Positions 47,417 to 61,329 of a stretch of DNA of 64,000 nt are shown in pieces. The stretch comes from Malurus cyaneus samueli (Eukaryota > Chordata > Aves > Passeriformes > Maluridae), in NCBI GenBank assembly GCA_009741485.1, contig CM019236.1, positions 31,110,888-31,174,887 on the forward strand, given 5' to 3'. Positions within the stretch are counted from its first letter, which is position 1; the number at the start of each line of letters is the position of its first letter. The position numbers and the translations under genes are program-made. The notes beneath the pieces are model-generated. The model did no database searches. It saw only the letters and a list, made by a program, of their open reading frames with translations, and had not been told where the DNA came from.

Positions 47417-50400
47417 TACTCCCTTTTTCTTATTCTCCATTTTCTTTTTTTTTTTTTTTGTTTCTCTGTTTTCTGCTCATGGTAATAATTTGCACTGGTA
47501 AATTTGAAAAACAAGTTAATCGACTCTTTTTTTAAAACTTGAAAGATGCACATTTTTAACCCCATTTGAGTTGCATTGATCTTTAACTGCATAATTCTCA
47601 CTGGAGACAGTTGGAATAATTGAGATGTCTTGTGATACCTACCTTAAATTATTTCAGAATTAAAATATTACATGTTTTCTAAAGACATGCTTTCCCTGAG
47701 GACATGTGGGGCTCACCAAAGCAATGTTTAGATGAGTGATGTTCTCTTGAGCCACCTTCATTATTTGGCAATACAGTTAAAAATGTCTGAGTGAAACTCT
47801 GAAGCCCATGTCACTAATGTACTGCCAAAAAAATTCTGTGAGCAGGGTTTAAGCCTTGTACATAACAGCAAAGGTGTTTATGATCGTGTATTCTTGTCAA
47901 TCTTTAAATAATAGATTAAAAGAATATCAGAACTGTGTTTAGAAAACATAAAAAAAATTTTTCTGCAGAGTTTATAATCAAAGTCAATTCAAAACATGAT
48001 TTTGTAGCACTCAGGTATTAATGAATATGGTGGGAAATTATGTTATGAAGAATTTAATATTTACGACTATTATGGTTTTGTTGTAAGACAGTTCTGTATA
48101 GATTGTTTCAGCTCTATTGTGCAATGTAAACCCCATGGATTTTTAAAATTAATACTGCCCATTCTATATAGCAAATGAGAACATGATAATGAAAATGCAA
48201 CTAATCAAAAATAGTAGAAGTTCCTATACTTTAGTGATATATAGAGAGCATATTAGAAGCTAAGTAAAGTTACTTAATAAGTCTAATTGTGCCATTTCTT
48301 GTATTTTTTAATGTGTCTATAAAGGCTTCCTTATCTTTGTAACAACTTTTGCATGTGCTTTAGTTTATCTGTTTTTATATCTCTAAAACACAATTATATA
48401 CGCAGTATTTCATCAATAAATAATTCAGAAATAATTGTAGATTGCAAATAACTCATTAGAAATACGATTTATTATTATAGATAACATTAATTATGGCTAC
48501 ATGCTATTATATACTTGCATAATATTATGAATTTAAATGTTTTTTTTTCAATTATATTTGTATATATATATATATTATATATATATATATGTAAAATCAA
48601 AGAATACATGTCTTCAGTTTAAGGCAAATGCTGCATTACTTCTCTGAATGTTAAGAAATTTTTACTTTTCAGTTGGTCAACTAGAACAAAGCTAACCTGG
48701 ATTTTTTATTAAGTTGCTTGGGAGTCAAAGAGGAAAAAATTGATCCAAGCAACAGCACCTTAAAAATTTTACCAGATCTTAGATCCACTTGCTCAATACA
48801 ACTGTTTTCTGATCAAAAAGGAACAACTTACATACACTATTTGTTTTGTATGTTGTTCATACATCTGGATTTCTGGTAAATGTGGGAGTTCTTCCACATT
48901 AGCACTCAGCTAACAAGAAGTTAACAGTTCTCTAGTGCCTGTGCTGTTGCAGCCATACACATCAAGCTGCGCTGGCAGCAGTGTAAAGTGTGATGTTTTG
49001 ACAGGCAGTGGCCTCTGTACCTGAATGCAAGTATTATTTGGCTTTCAAGCAGCAGGGGGAGATTAGTGTGAAAACACTTCTCCCTTTTACAGATCTGGTG
49101 GCAACAGCTTCTCGGGGAAAGCAGTGTGAGCACCTTCTGTTGGGGTAGCAGAGACCTGGGGTCTTGTGGTCTGGATCCTGTGCATGGTGGCCCTGACTAC
49201 TTAGAGGGAGGATGGTGGGGCATTTGCTCTAGTCCCCAGAAAAAGGCTTGGAGGGCAGGGGACAGGGTGGTAATGCACCCTCGACTGTGACAATTGATAA
49301 AGTTATGCGTGCTAAGCAAAATGCCTGGGAAATTGCAAATATGGAGGGAAGAAGAATTTGGGGAAGACCAAGGTTCACTGGGGCATTTCAGATTGGGCAT
49401 GGCAGTTTTTCCTCATGGGAAATGAGGGACATCCTGGCACTTAAGGGTGGTGCTGTCCAAGAGCTGTTTGAACCAGCTTTTCTGTTGGCCTGGTCAAGTT
49501 GGTCTTTATCACAAAAATTCACAGAGCTGACAATCCTGCTTGTGATCTAGCATCTTCCACTAGGGTTTGCTTTTCATTTTTGTTCATTTGTACAAATTCA
49601 GAGAAGAGGTAAATGTAACCCCAGAAGAGTTTCTTGTGCTCAGCACAGAACATTCTCATACACCTCACAGGGCAGTTACATGCTGCATGTTTGTGTTTCA
49701 CATTATAGCGTGAGCAAACTGACTAATCAGATAATGACAGTGGTACAGCTTGCATATTAAATTATATAAAAACCATTATTTTTTTGCTGAGCTTAGACAT
49801 AATCATGTCAATCATTCCGGTGTGTTTGACTTCACACCTTCAAGATAGATCAGTAATTTCTGCATTTGAAGAAAATCTTCTCTAAGGTATACAGTATTTG
49901 AGGAAGTGAAAGGTGAGCATGGACTGTTCACTCTAAAAGGTGATAGCAAAAAAGGGTTTTGCTTTTGAACTGTAGCAGATATCACTGCTCTGTTTCTTTC
50001 TCTTTGGCATTTGTACATATCAGAAAGCCAGTGATAGCCAATGGCTAAATCAATCTGTGATAGAATGATTGCTTCCAATATTACATTTTGTAATGTAAGG
50101 ACTACCCACTTTAGGTGTGTCTTTTATGAAACATTTAGTAAAATAAAATTCTGTATTTTAATTTTTTGATTTACAGACTATTCCTTGGTTGAAAAAGCCT
50201 ATTTTCTTTTTTTCTTCTTCTGTTCTTTTTTTTTTTTGTTTTTTTTTTTTAAATATAAGTTGCAGCTGACACCATGAAAGGGAACCCTGTCTCATAAGCC
50301 CAAAAGGACATAATTCTGGAGGGCAGAATTAGAAAAAGGTAAATACAGGATTTATGAGATTGCTATGTTTTCTGGTGGTAAAGAGGCATTATTCCTTGGA

Positions 50401-51009
50401 GGAAGTAGCGTAAGAGTTTTTTATTGGTTGGTTGGTGTTTTTGCCTATATTTTTTGTTGTACCGTTTCAGCTAAATTATGAAAGAACATGTCCTTGACAT
50501 CTTTTTGAGTATTTAGGATGAGCTCAGAAGATTACTTTAAACAGCCTATTCCACAATGCTGGGCACACACAGTTGGAAAAAACCTGGCTCATAAATTAAA
50601 TATATTTACTGTGGCAGGGAAGTCACTTATTACTTCTCTGGTAATGATTCTAGCATGATAATGCAAAGTATCCTGTAGTTCTCTAAAGGACAGGGGGGTT
50701 TGTTTTGCAGGTGTTTTTTTTTTTAATAGCTGCTTGGAAAACTTATTTTGCAACATTGGAAGTATTTATCTGTATTTTAATTCTTGTGTGAAATATTTCT
50801 TTTGACTTCTAGCTGCTTGAAAGCTTATAACAAAGCCATGCAGTAAATTTAATACACAAATGATTTATTAATGATCAGGTGATGACCTCTATTTAAAGGC
50901 TGGCAAACCATTTTTCATGGCACAAGTGATAATGTTAAAATTCTGTGTTTGTATACAGATATGCACTGTGCTGCACACAGCAATCCCATGTTGTCTAACC
51001 TGAATAATT
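47417..51009. other. Intron 1 segment, very AT-rich
   Basis: Contains the palindromic (TA)n tract at 48561-48590 in an AT-rich stretch of about 47.9-48.6 kb, and T-runs near 47450 and 50240. No gene or named transposon was seen. Confidence 0.6.
48561..48590. repeat. (TA)n palindromic microsatellite
   Basis: Thirty bases of alternating TA with one central phase shift (a doubled T), making the tract self-complementary. Such tracts can extrude cruciforms and vary in length. Confidence 0.95.
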
Positions 51010-51430
51010 CGGGGAAAAGAAGGGCAATGGAGCTGGTGAAGGGTCTGGAGCACAACTCCTTGAGGAGCAGCTGAGGGAGCTGGGGGTGTTCAACCTGGAG
51101 AAAAGGAAGCTCAGCAGAGACCTCATCACCCTCTGCAACTGACCAAAAGTGGGGTGAGGTGAGAGTCAGCCTCTTCTCCCAGACAATCAGCAACAGGGCA
51201 AGAGGACCCAGCCTTAAGCTGCACTAGTTGGGGTTTGGATTGGATATTAGGGAAAACTTTCTCACAGAAGAAAGGATGAATCACTATCCGCACAAGTGTT
51301 CAAAAATCATGTGGATTTGGCACTTAAGGTCATGGTTGAGTGGTGGTCTTGGCAAGGCCAGGTTAATGTTTGGACTTGATGGTGAACTTTGAGGTCTTTT
51401 CCAGCCTTGTTGAGTCTGGGATTCTAAGAC
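51010..51430 (+). mobile_element. CR1 LINE 3'-end fragment, plus strand
   Basis: Begins in the C-terminal ORF2 region ('ctgagggagctgggggtgttcaac' codes the typical LRELGVFNLE phrase). It runs through 'gacctcatcaccctctgcaac' and the leucine-rich tail, and ends in a CR1-type 3' UTR with 'ttgagtctgggattctaag'. About 0.42 kb, 5'-truncated, frames broken. Confidence 0.88.
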
Positions 51431-54400
51431 TGTCTGATAAAGATACATTTTCAGTTGTGATTTACCTAGGATCAGTGGACAATTGTTGATAAAATTAGGT
51501 TACCCAAAGATCAAAATTGACTTCTGGTCATTTGTGCCTGCTTTCTCACTGTTTGGAAGGTGTGAAGCATCTGCCCTTGGACATCGTTTGCTTCAGAGAC
51601 TCCCAGTGCCCGGCTACCTTCTCTGCATGTGCAGCGCGGCACTGCTCTGTGGTGGCTGTACATCCCATGAGATTCAGGTCTGGTGAATTAATTTTCAACC
51701 TCAATGGGCCAGATGCTGGTTTTGCAATGTGTAGAGCTCTAGAGCAAGAGCTGTCATAGCTTGCTGGATTCTGTATGGTTTTTTTTCAGATAACCTGTTT
51801 CCTTGTGACATGTATGACTCCTATGAAACCATGCAAAGTCGTGATTGAGATGTGGGACCTCCATCTCTGATAATATCACAAGATATTGATTTTGGTAGTT
51901 TAAAACTTGAGCAGAAGAGAGACAACAGAGCTGACTTGCTTCTCGTGATGAGGAGCTGATGAGCTGTATTATGTATAATTGGAGCTTGTGGAAGTCCCTC
52001 TGAGCCTTGCAAACACTGAATTGCAGGAGGGAAGCTGAGGAATAGCAGACTGTCAAATCACTGTCTCAGGACAGTGCACCTCAGCTTGAAAGCACTCTGC
52101 AATTGATTAAAGTGCTCTGCTCAGTGCTATGCTAGAGAGCCTATGAAAAAGCAGATACTTCCTTCAAAAAAAAAAAAAAAAAAAAGCTGAATTTAAAACC
52201 TCTTTAGAGCTGAGAATTCAGCATCACTGTTATCCAAGTCAGAAAATTTTTATAAGGTGAGACAGGTACTGAAAGTTTGTGGAAGAAAGAATCTATTTAA
52301 TATAAAGAAAAGATGATTTAAGACTAGAAGTCTATACTATAAAGAAACAAAGACTTGTCTGTCTCAGCTTTTATGTCATCAGCGGTCACAGTGGGTCTCT
52401 GTAAGCAGAGTACGTTCGTATATAATGTGATCATAGTTATTTCTCTTTTTCAGATAGTGGTAAGAATAAATTTGAGTTATATGTCTGATTTTGTACTTCA
52501 GGAAAACACAAAGGTTTTAATTCTTACACTGCTGCAAGAGCAATTTATAATTTATTAATTTATAGTATGTACAGCAAAAAATATGGAAAATTGTCCCTGT
52601 AAATTGAACTGTAGTTTACGTGTTTGAAGAAATTGCTTCAGAAAAGCTGTTTTAAAGGCTGATTTTGGGTTCTCTAAAGTGGACATAAAACAAACCAATT
52701 AATGTAACTTAGGATAACATATGATCTGTGAATGTGCTATTACATGAGTTATTAATGTAATTAAGTGACCTATTTGAAAGTGCCTAAATAATTCAGTGCT
52801 GGTATTGAGGTTAACAGAGTTTGATCTGTAAGTCGCCAGCTTGTATCAAGATGAATTGTGTTGTTGTAGCTAAAAGTAATAATGCTCCTTGTGTCCTGCA
52901 AAGAGGTCTGCTATCCTGCTTTAAAACAAAACTGACCACATACAGGTTAATTATCTTTAAATCCAGAGGTATTGCTGTGATCACTGAGCGACATAGCATC
53001 TTATAAACAGACTTTAGCATTAGCAGTCCAGATTTAAGCTTAGAAAAAAAAAAAAAAAAAACAAACAAACCAGTTTCTCTGGCAATTTATGTAAGATTAG
53101 CAATTAAATAATAACAGTGTTGCTTCTAATAGGTCTTGTTTAATAGCATCTCTGTGATTGTGTGTTCTGCTGTGTCAAAAATGTTATTCAGTGCAGGGTT
53201 TTGACTGTGCTGTGTTAGAAATGGAGTCAGGTATTGTGTAATTTCCTGGCTATTTGTGACATGAATTTGTTTTGCATGATGTATTAATGTACAGTTCTAT
53301 CAATAACCTGATTCAACATGTACAGAATGAGAGCACTGTTTTAAAAATTGTGTTCCCTCTGGGACAGTTTCATAAATTCAAATCACTTGCTGATGAACTT
53401 GACTTTTTGTGGGTTTTTTATTATGCAATATTGTATATAGATCCAATATTGTATATAGTTTCTCTGCTATGCAAATGGATTGATATGAACAGGAAGCATA
53501 TTCTAATCTTTTGTTTGCATTGCAGAATTCAAAATACATTGTTCCCTTTTGTATTTTTTCACATAGACCTCCTTGTGTTTTTATCTCTTGATAGAACTGA
53601 CCCTGGCTGAATTAATTGGTAAGAGAGCCAGCATTTGCTAGACTTATTATAACAGTTAGACAATTCATTCTCTTTAGAGCTAGTATGATTTAGGAAAATT
53701 TTTCCAACTGTATATTTAGTTGCCTAAATACACAAGCAAGTTTAAACCTTAATATTTATATATGAAACTGAAGCTATTCACCTTTGAGTAATAAAATGCC
53801 ATTGGACACTTTAGAATGGTGACATGAGGAAACTATGGTGTTGGTAGATGCGATATGTGGAGGCACTATATAATTTTGTTACAAAGGCATCTTTTTACCT
53901 GTCAGTAATTGAGGTGAGTGTTCATTGAGGCCCTCACTTTCCTGTCAACTTTTTGTATCTGTAGCAAAGTGGAACCACAGGGTTTATTTTCCAGACTGAA
54001 ACTCTATGAACTTGCAAACTGATACAGAGTTTGCAGATGCTTTCTGTGGGACCAGTAATGACAAAACCTGCCTTAAGGCCTTAAGGCTTGTTTTACAGGT
54101 GATGTTTTGGAGTTATTTAATGGGTTAGTAGTCAGTTGTTTGGGGACATTGGTTTGACCTAAAGTTTCTTGCTGACATATTCTGGCATTGAAAATACTCC
54201 TAAAAATACAGTAGAGTTGTGAGATTTCAAGTATGTAATGGTGAAAATTATGGGGAAAATTTTATGGACTAATAACTCTGGGGTGGGTTTTTTCAGTTCT
54301 ACTCGCAAGCTGTATGCTGTGCTTTTTTTTATTTCTGAAGAAGCGTGTACATGCTAGTGAGCAGCTATTGAACTGATATATACTAGCCTACTAGTTAACT

Positions 54401-57400
54401 GCTCATCACAATAAATGCAAAAATCCACCAAGGATAAGGAGAAGATCAGAGGAATAATGATAGGCATGGGAACCCTTCTAAACTACTGCTAAATACAATG
54501 TGTCAAGGAGTTATCATCATAAAATACCAAATAAATAACATCAGAGGGGAAATGTGGGACCATTACACTTAGTGCGAAGTCTAAGATGATTTAAAGAAAA
54601 GAAAATCACACCTCACTAACTAATTGAGGGAGATTCGTGTAGTTTGAAGTGACAGCAGAAAGTCCATTTCCTGAGAACTCTTGCACAACTGAGCTCATTC
54701 CAGTATATATCACATTCAAAGGATAACACTTGTTTCTTTGACCCAGAGACTTCCCATCCCTGGCATGCATAATTACTGCTCTTTGGGAAGTCTCTGGAAT
54801 AAACAAATTAAAATGTGTTGCTAAAACCATTTCCCAGTGCTTAGATGAAGGTAGGACTGCAGATGTTGAAATGCTCTTTCCGTTGAAAGTCTTGCAAAAT
54901 TGTTTTTGTTGCCCTAAAGATTCCTTCCACCATGAAAAGAAACACAGCAAAATGTTTATATAGTAGAGAGGAGCTAAATTAATTTAATTTCATACTCAAA
55001 AGTAAAACCATTTTCTGTAGTGGTTTGTGTGAATATAGTTCCTGTGCAACTACAGGAATTATTTTGGTATTTCTCTCTATGTGCTAAAATTAGTATTTCA
55101 GAGACAGGGTTATAATGAAAAACATCTTTTCTTGCTATTATACAGCCAGTCAGTGCACATGGATATTAATCTGAAGCAGAAATAAAAGTTGAATCCATTC
55201 AGGATATTGAGTATTTGCTTGGGATATAATCCTTGTCCAGTAACTTTATAGATACTGCTTGGGAAGAAAATGGTTTGAGTTAGTGTGATACTGAGGAAAA
55301 ATAATAATTTGAAACTTGTGGTTGCTAAGTAAGGGAATGAGTTCAGGTAAGAGCATCATAAAGCATTTTAACACATGATCCAAGTTAAAAAGATTAAATA
55401 ACTGCCATTTCTCAAAGAAATACTCTGTTGTATATGACTATTGTAATATCATAAAAAAAAAATCCTGATCCCTGTGTTTTGAAGATTGTGACCCTAGAGA
55501 TCTAGGGTTTTTTTTTTAATAACAAAACCGCTTATTCCTGACTTTCTATCAATATATATATGTCCCATTTATTTTCTACTTTATATAATTATTTTGATTC
55601 CACTGGTGCCTCTCTGGAAAACCTAGTTCAGTCACAAATGAAAACTGGACTGTGGCGCATGTGAAAGATTCAGCTCTGTAGCTCTGCCAAAGTGTTGTAT
55701 TAGCTCAAAGTATGAGCAGCACATCTTCCTGTAGGCAAGTTGACTGGGTCATGTCCTTGGTGCTGCGAGTCTCAGGTCGGGCTGTTTGGAGCTGTTGCTG
55801 CCTTTCTCCAGTTGAATTCCAGCCAGTCCTTTCTCACTTCCCAAGGCATTTTGATGCCTGTTACAAAGGTGGATTTAGCTTCTTAAAGAACTGTGAGCTG
55901 GAATATAGACCTTCAGTTTATAAAGGGAAGTACAATTCACCCCAAGAAGATACTTTCAAATTAAAGTACTAGAAATTTTTGCTCTTGTCCAGTTTAGCTG
56001 AAATGTAAATCACAGAGTCTATTATCTGTTGCATGTAACCTCTTATCTAGCAGAGAGTCTGCTTTTATTGCTTCCCTACCCAAAAAATACCAGCTGTCAT
56101 TTTCTAGAGTCCCTGGGACCTTCCTTCCTCATGTTCAAACCATCTGGAATGGTATTTTTTATGCTGGTGAATAGGAGCTGCACAGCCCCACGCTTACATT
56201 TTAGTTTCAGCTATCCTTTTCCTTTTTAGATTTGTATAGCTGAAAAATCTCTGCATGCCCTGGCATTTCTTTTGTTTTGTGTCAGTTGTGTCAGATGCAT
56301 TCTTGCATCCAGCAATTTCCCTTCGGTTTTTTGTTTTTGCACTGTTTTAATTTTCTTGTTGTTTTGTGTAGTTGTTTCATTAGTTTGATACTAGATGCTT
56401 TTCTTTATATGTATTTTTCTTCTGCAGCTTTGGATATTGTTTTTTATTGCCTTTACAGTTCTGTTCTGTGTGGATTTTTGCTTGTACTTTCCAGTATATC
56501 TTTCATTTGATAAGTTAGAAAAAATGAAATTTTAGGTTGTATTTCTTGGAAACAATATTGTTGGTAACTTTACTGACAGTTTGAGGTTTGTAGAATGATA
56601 CTATAGGTTTGAGAATATTACAGATCTGTCCTTGAACCTAGCTTGAAACATTGCATATGTCTTCAATTGTCTCTTATAGAATAACATTTAATCATCTACT
56701 CCTTTTTTTTTCTTTTATAGCTACTCTCTGAAAAGTCTTTACATAGGCCTTACAAAGCTGTAGAAAACCTTTCAGTTTAGTAGTGTTAGATGTTAGCAGT
56801 GTGGCGAACATGAGATAAACATCTAAGAGTTAAAGTACCCACTGCCTCTGTAATGAGGAAAGAGCTGTGTCCTGGTTATGAAACAGAGCTCACAGATAAT
56901 ATTCTGAGTCACATCTCCACCAGAGTTTGTACAGCTGATGTAGCTGAAGCTAAACTGTATACAGAGATATATTTACAATTTTTCAATTCACGGATTTGCT
57001 CTAGTACAAACACAGCACCTTGCAAAACAATGTTGGAGCATGGTTCCTCCTGACCAGTCTGCAGACATGAGAACTTTTAACATGTCTCTATTATCTACAT
57101 CAGACAACAGCAAAGTATGTTCTGTGTCTTTAAAATAATGATTATAGAGCTTCACATAATGATGGTATTGTTCAAGAAAATAAGATCTTCTCTGTTATCA
57201 TCTTGAATATCAAAGAATACTTATGAGATCTCCCATAGTCAATAGCAGCTGGCAAAATTGACAGCAGCAATTACAGGTTGTACATCCTTATAATGTAATT
57301 TAAAGTTTAATAAATACAGACTTATTTTGAGGAACTGGCTGTAAAAGATATTCCTGGTAATGGTGCCCCTGTAAAAAGGAAGGAAGTTGTTTTAGTGAGT

Positions 57401-57479
57401 CAGATGTAGTCCTGAAGAATGTGAGTCAGGTAAGGAATAAAGTTAGGCCCCTGAACTTAAGCAGACTTCCAGCTCTTCA
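51431..57479. other. Intron 1 segment, no genes recognised
   Basis: AT-rich intron with A20 at 52166-52185 and A18 at 53044-53061, the latter followed by two CAAA-type units. A direct repeat of 'aatattgtatatag' occurs at about 53427-53460. No coding or transposon signal is supportable. Confidence 0.6.
52166..52185. repeat. Poly(A) tract, 20 bp
   Basis: Uninterrupted A run. No retroposed gene was recognised upstream. Confidence 0.95.
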
Positions 57480-58810
57480 AGGAGATTGGGTCCTCTAGGA
57501 AACTGCCTCAGGGTCAAGGGAGCAGAACAGAAGTGGCAGAGCTTTAGGGAAGTCTTCCATAGAGCACAAGAGCTAGCAATCTTCAGCAGCAAGAAATTGG
57601 GTAGGGAAGGCAGAGACAGCATGGCTGATAGGGAGCTGCTGGTCAAACTAAAGAGAAAAAAGCAAATGCGGACAGTGGAAACAAGGACTCATGACCTGGG
57701 AAGGGTATAGAGATGAAGCATGATTGTATAGGGAGGGGATGAGGAAATACAAGGCAGTGCTGACCTGAAATTGGCAAGGACTATAAAGAATAAGAGGCTC
57801 CTTCAGGTATTTTAGCCAGAAAAGAAAGGCAAAAGGTAAACACCCCCCCCCCCCCCCCCCCACCCCAATGAACATTCTGAGAACTGTAACTATGGATAAG
57901 GAGAAAGCTAAGGTGCTCAATAACTTTGTTGCCTCCGTCTTTAACCGTAACCTGTCTTCCCACACTTCTCGAGTGGATGAACACCTGGATGGGACTGGGG
58001 GTCAAAGTGCTTCCATCTGAAAGCAAATATCAAGTTCATGATCACCTGGGGAACCTGACTATATGTAAATCTATGGGAACTGATGAGCTGCATCCCAGAG
58101 TCCTGAGGAAATTCACTGATGCCGTTGCCAAGCCCCTCTCCCTGATATTTGAAAAGTGGTGGCAGTCAGGCAGGGGACTGGAAAAAGGGAAACATTGTAC
58201 CCATCTTCAAAATGGATACAAATGACGACACTGGGAACTATTGACTTGTCTGCCTCCCCCTCTGTGCCTGGGAAGATCGTGGAACAGACCCTCCCAGAAG
58301 CTGTGCTAAGGCACAGGGAGGATCAGGAGGTGATTGGAGACATCCAGCGCAACTTCACCAAGGGCAGGACCCCACCTGGAGTGCTGTGTCCAGCCCTGGG
58401 GTCCCCAGCACAGCAAGGATATTGACCAATTGAAGGACTGCCACTAAGGTGATCAGAGAGATGGAGAACCTCTGCAATGAGGAAAGGCTGAGAGAATTGG
58501 AATTGCACAGCCTGGAGAAGAGAAGGCATTGTGGCCGTCCTATATCTGAAGGGAACTTAAAAGAAAGATGGAGAGAGACTTTGCAAGAGCATGTAATGAC
58601 AGGACAAGGGGGAATGGGTTCAAACTGAAAAGGACTAGATTTTGATTAGATGAGGGAGGGATCTTTTCCTGTGGGGTTGATGAGACACTGGAACAGGTTT
58701 CCCAGGAATGTTGCACATACCCCACCTCTAGAAACATTCAAGGCCAGATTGGATGGGGTTTTGGGCAGCCTGGTCTGGTGGAAGATGTCCCTGCTTTTGG
58801 ACTTGATTAC
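57480..58810 (+). mobile_element. CR1 LINE with internal deletion, plus strand
   Basis: 57480-57840 corresponds to the ORF2 linker between the endonuclease and RT domains. After a C-run, 57870-58368 gives the N-terminal RT region: DKEKAKVLNNFVASVFNRN, then CKSMGTDELHPRVLRKFTDA, then [16 protein letters not shown], then FTKGR. At about 58368-58372 the sequence jumps to the far C-terminal region and 3' UTR, ending near 58810 at 'ctggtggaagatgtccctgc'. The catalytic palm, about 1 kb in other copies, is missing. This removes any chance of RT activity. The copy retains more 5' sequence than the other CR1s here. Confidence 0.88.
57843..57861. repeat. Poly(C) tract, 19 bp, inside CR1
   Basis: Nineteen C in a row, followed by A and four more C. 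It replaces linker codons of the CR1 copy. The complementary G-run could form a quadruplex. Confidence 0.95.
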
Positions 58811-61329
58811 AACTGAGAAACTAATACCCACAGTGAAATAATGTGCCAAAGCCATGAATGCAGCACTGAATATTGGCTGTGACTTGAGACAGGTTTTTAA
58901 ATATTTCACTGTCATCTTACAGTAGGTTTACTAAACCTCTGATTAAATTTTCTCTGTGTGTAACTTTAATGTGTAAAGCAAACAACTAAAGTGACACAAT
59001 GTTGATAGCTAAGGTTGCTGGTTATACCATGTTTGATGCCTACTGTACATGTGAAAGTTTCAGATATAAAAATGATGTGGTTTTATATTAATTTGGTATT
59101 CTTTCTCTATGAAACTTCTCTATATTAAGCTCTGATTTGATAAAAAGCATTCTGTTCCATGTCTTTGTAACTCTCTGTTTAATGTAAATCATGTACAAGT
59201 ATGGTCAAACTGCACAGTCAAACAATATAGGGCATATATATAGGCAATACAGTGCATCCTTCAGTGCATTTCCTTCTGTCTCACCAGAACAGCAAATTGC
59301 ATAGTTGAAGCTTCAGTGTTTGTGATTTCTGTTTCTCCAGTGTCATTTCTGCTGTACATAGATAGTTCACAGGAAGTGTACTTAGTAAAGTATTTTAGTA
59401 GGTAGGATCACTGGCAGATAGTTGATTTTTATTTTTTTCCTCATTTGTTTTAGGTAGAGAGACCTCTGAAAGGGTGGGGAAGAAGCATCTGCAGTATAGG
59501 GCAGCTGGATTCCAAGAAAGGAAATGTAGGCATGTGGAATGACTCAAAACAAAACAGTTACCTGTAGACAGTAAAAAACCTGCAGAGGAAACTCAGGGGG
59601 AAGAATAGAGTTCTACAAGCACTGGACATGAAATTATTTTACTGTAGGCTAGTGGTACAGTATGGACATCTATGGATGTTGCTTATAGTTAAAAATTTAT
59701 GGGGCTGAATGGGGCTGAATATCAAAGATTCTCACAATACCTGCTATCTTGCATTTTCTTCAGAGACACCTTTTAAAACACCCTGTGCCTCCTGCTTGGA
59801 GTAAAAAGAGGTCAGATAACAATTACTTCAGCAATGGCAAACTTTGTGCACAAAAAACATTCAGGATCCATTTTGTATCAGGAGTGGGACTTTTCCAAGA
59901 TGCTTCAAAAGTTATCCACAGAGACTGGAATTTTTGTTTTTTGGTTTTTTTTTTTTTTTTTTTTTTCACTTTCATCCTAGTTTTGTTCAGAGTTTGTTTT
60001 TTTTTTTTTCCCTCAGCATTTGTATAATATCTCTCTTATGACTCATGCCTTATCTGAAATCTTCCCAAACAAAACTGCAACAGTTGAGGCTGACCTGATA
60101 ATAAATTGGACTAGTAAGAAATGCTACTTGTGTGGGAAGTGAAAGCAAGATTGATGTCTAAGACTGGATTATGATACCTCAGAGAATATCCCTCAAATCC
60201 AAACACTGATGAGAAAGCTGTGTCAGGATGGGTGTATAGCTGACAGCATCCTTGCAACTTCTCTGCTCTTTAGCCACCATCGAGAATGCTTACAGAAAAA
60301 CAAAATCCTGTTGTGGTGTGGATGGTGGATTAAACCTTATAATGCTATATCAGTAGAATAGTTCTTTTCTGAGTGAGTAATATTTAAAAAGCATAAAATT
60401 GTGCAAGTGTAAGAAAAGGTGAAACAAGTTTTGAATGATGACACATTTTACTTCTGAGTTGTTGCAATAAAACTCTATTTATGCTGAATTCTGTACAGTA
60501 ATGGTTACTGAATACATTGTAAAAATGTGTACGTGTACTCTCTCCTGTCTATGCAATCCTAACTTAGATCTAACTTAGATCTATCTAGGAGTGTTTTGTT
60601 GTTTGTTTTTTTGTTGGTTTTTTTAAATTAAATTGGCAAGAGTTAGATTTTTAAAATAGCGCGTATGTCCACTGCATTTCTCGAATAGGAGTGTTTGCAT
60701 GATTTAGGGAGGTTTCTTGGCATGACTTCACTATTTCTTCAAATAATTAGTGGTCTTTTAAGAAAAACAATGAGAAAGTTCACTCTTCACTCATTTGAAA
60801 GACCTGTATTATCTCCCAGGGTTTCCAACAGGCATCAGTATTGAGAGAACAGTTCTTAAAAAGGTGGTTGGTTTTGGGTTTTTTCAATGTCCATAATTTT
60901 GAATCCTAGAATTCCCCTTTTTTGTTGCACCCTCAGTTTATAAATCAGCACAAAATGATGTACTGTGTTTCAGAAACTTTATATTTGCCTATGTTACTTA
61001 GTGATTGGCAGCCTTGAAGCCAGCAGATTTCTTTTCTGCATGCATTTGAGGTGATGCTTCAGTAGCTCTGCATTGCAGTTGTTATACCCTACTGTCTTAA
61101 TTTCTTCTTCTCTAAATATTTAACTTGGTAAAAAGGTGGTGAACAGATGGTGAGATTCCAGGGAAGACCCTTTATCAAATCCAGTTGTTACTGCTCACCT
61201 TTATAAGCAGTGTATGAACCATTAGCCTGTGAGACTGATTGAGTCATTTTTTCATTCATCTGCTTGTTCCTGCAGACAGTAGAATCTCGGAGTAATTACT
61301 AGGATGATCTCAGAAAGCAGCAGTATCAA
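58811..61329. other. Intron 1 segment, T-rich runs
   Basis: Contains T22 at 59945-59966 and a second T-run at 59997-60009, only 30 bp apart. No gene or named repeat otherwise. Confidence 0.6.
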
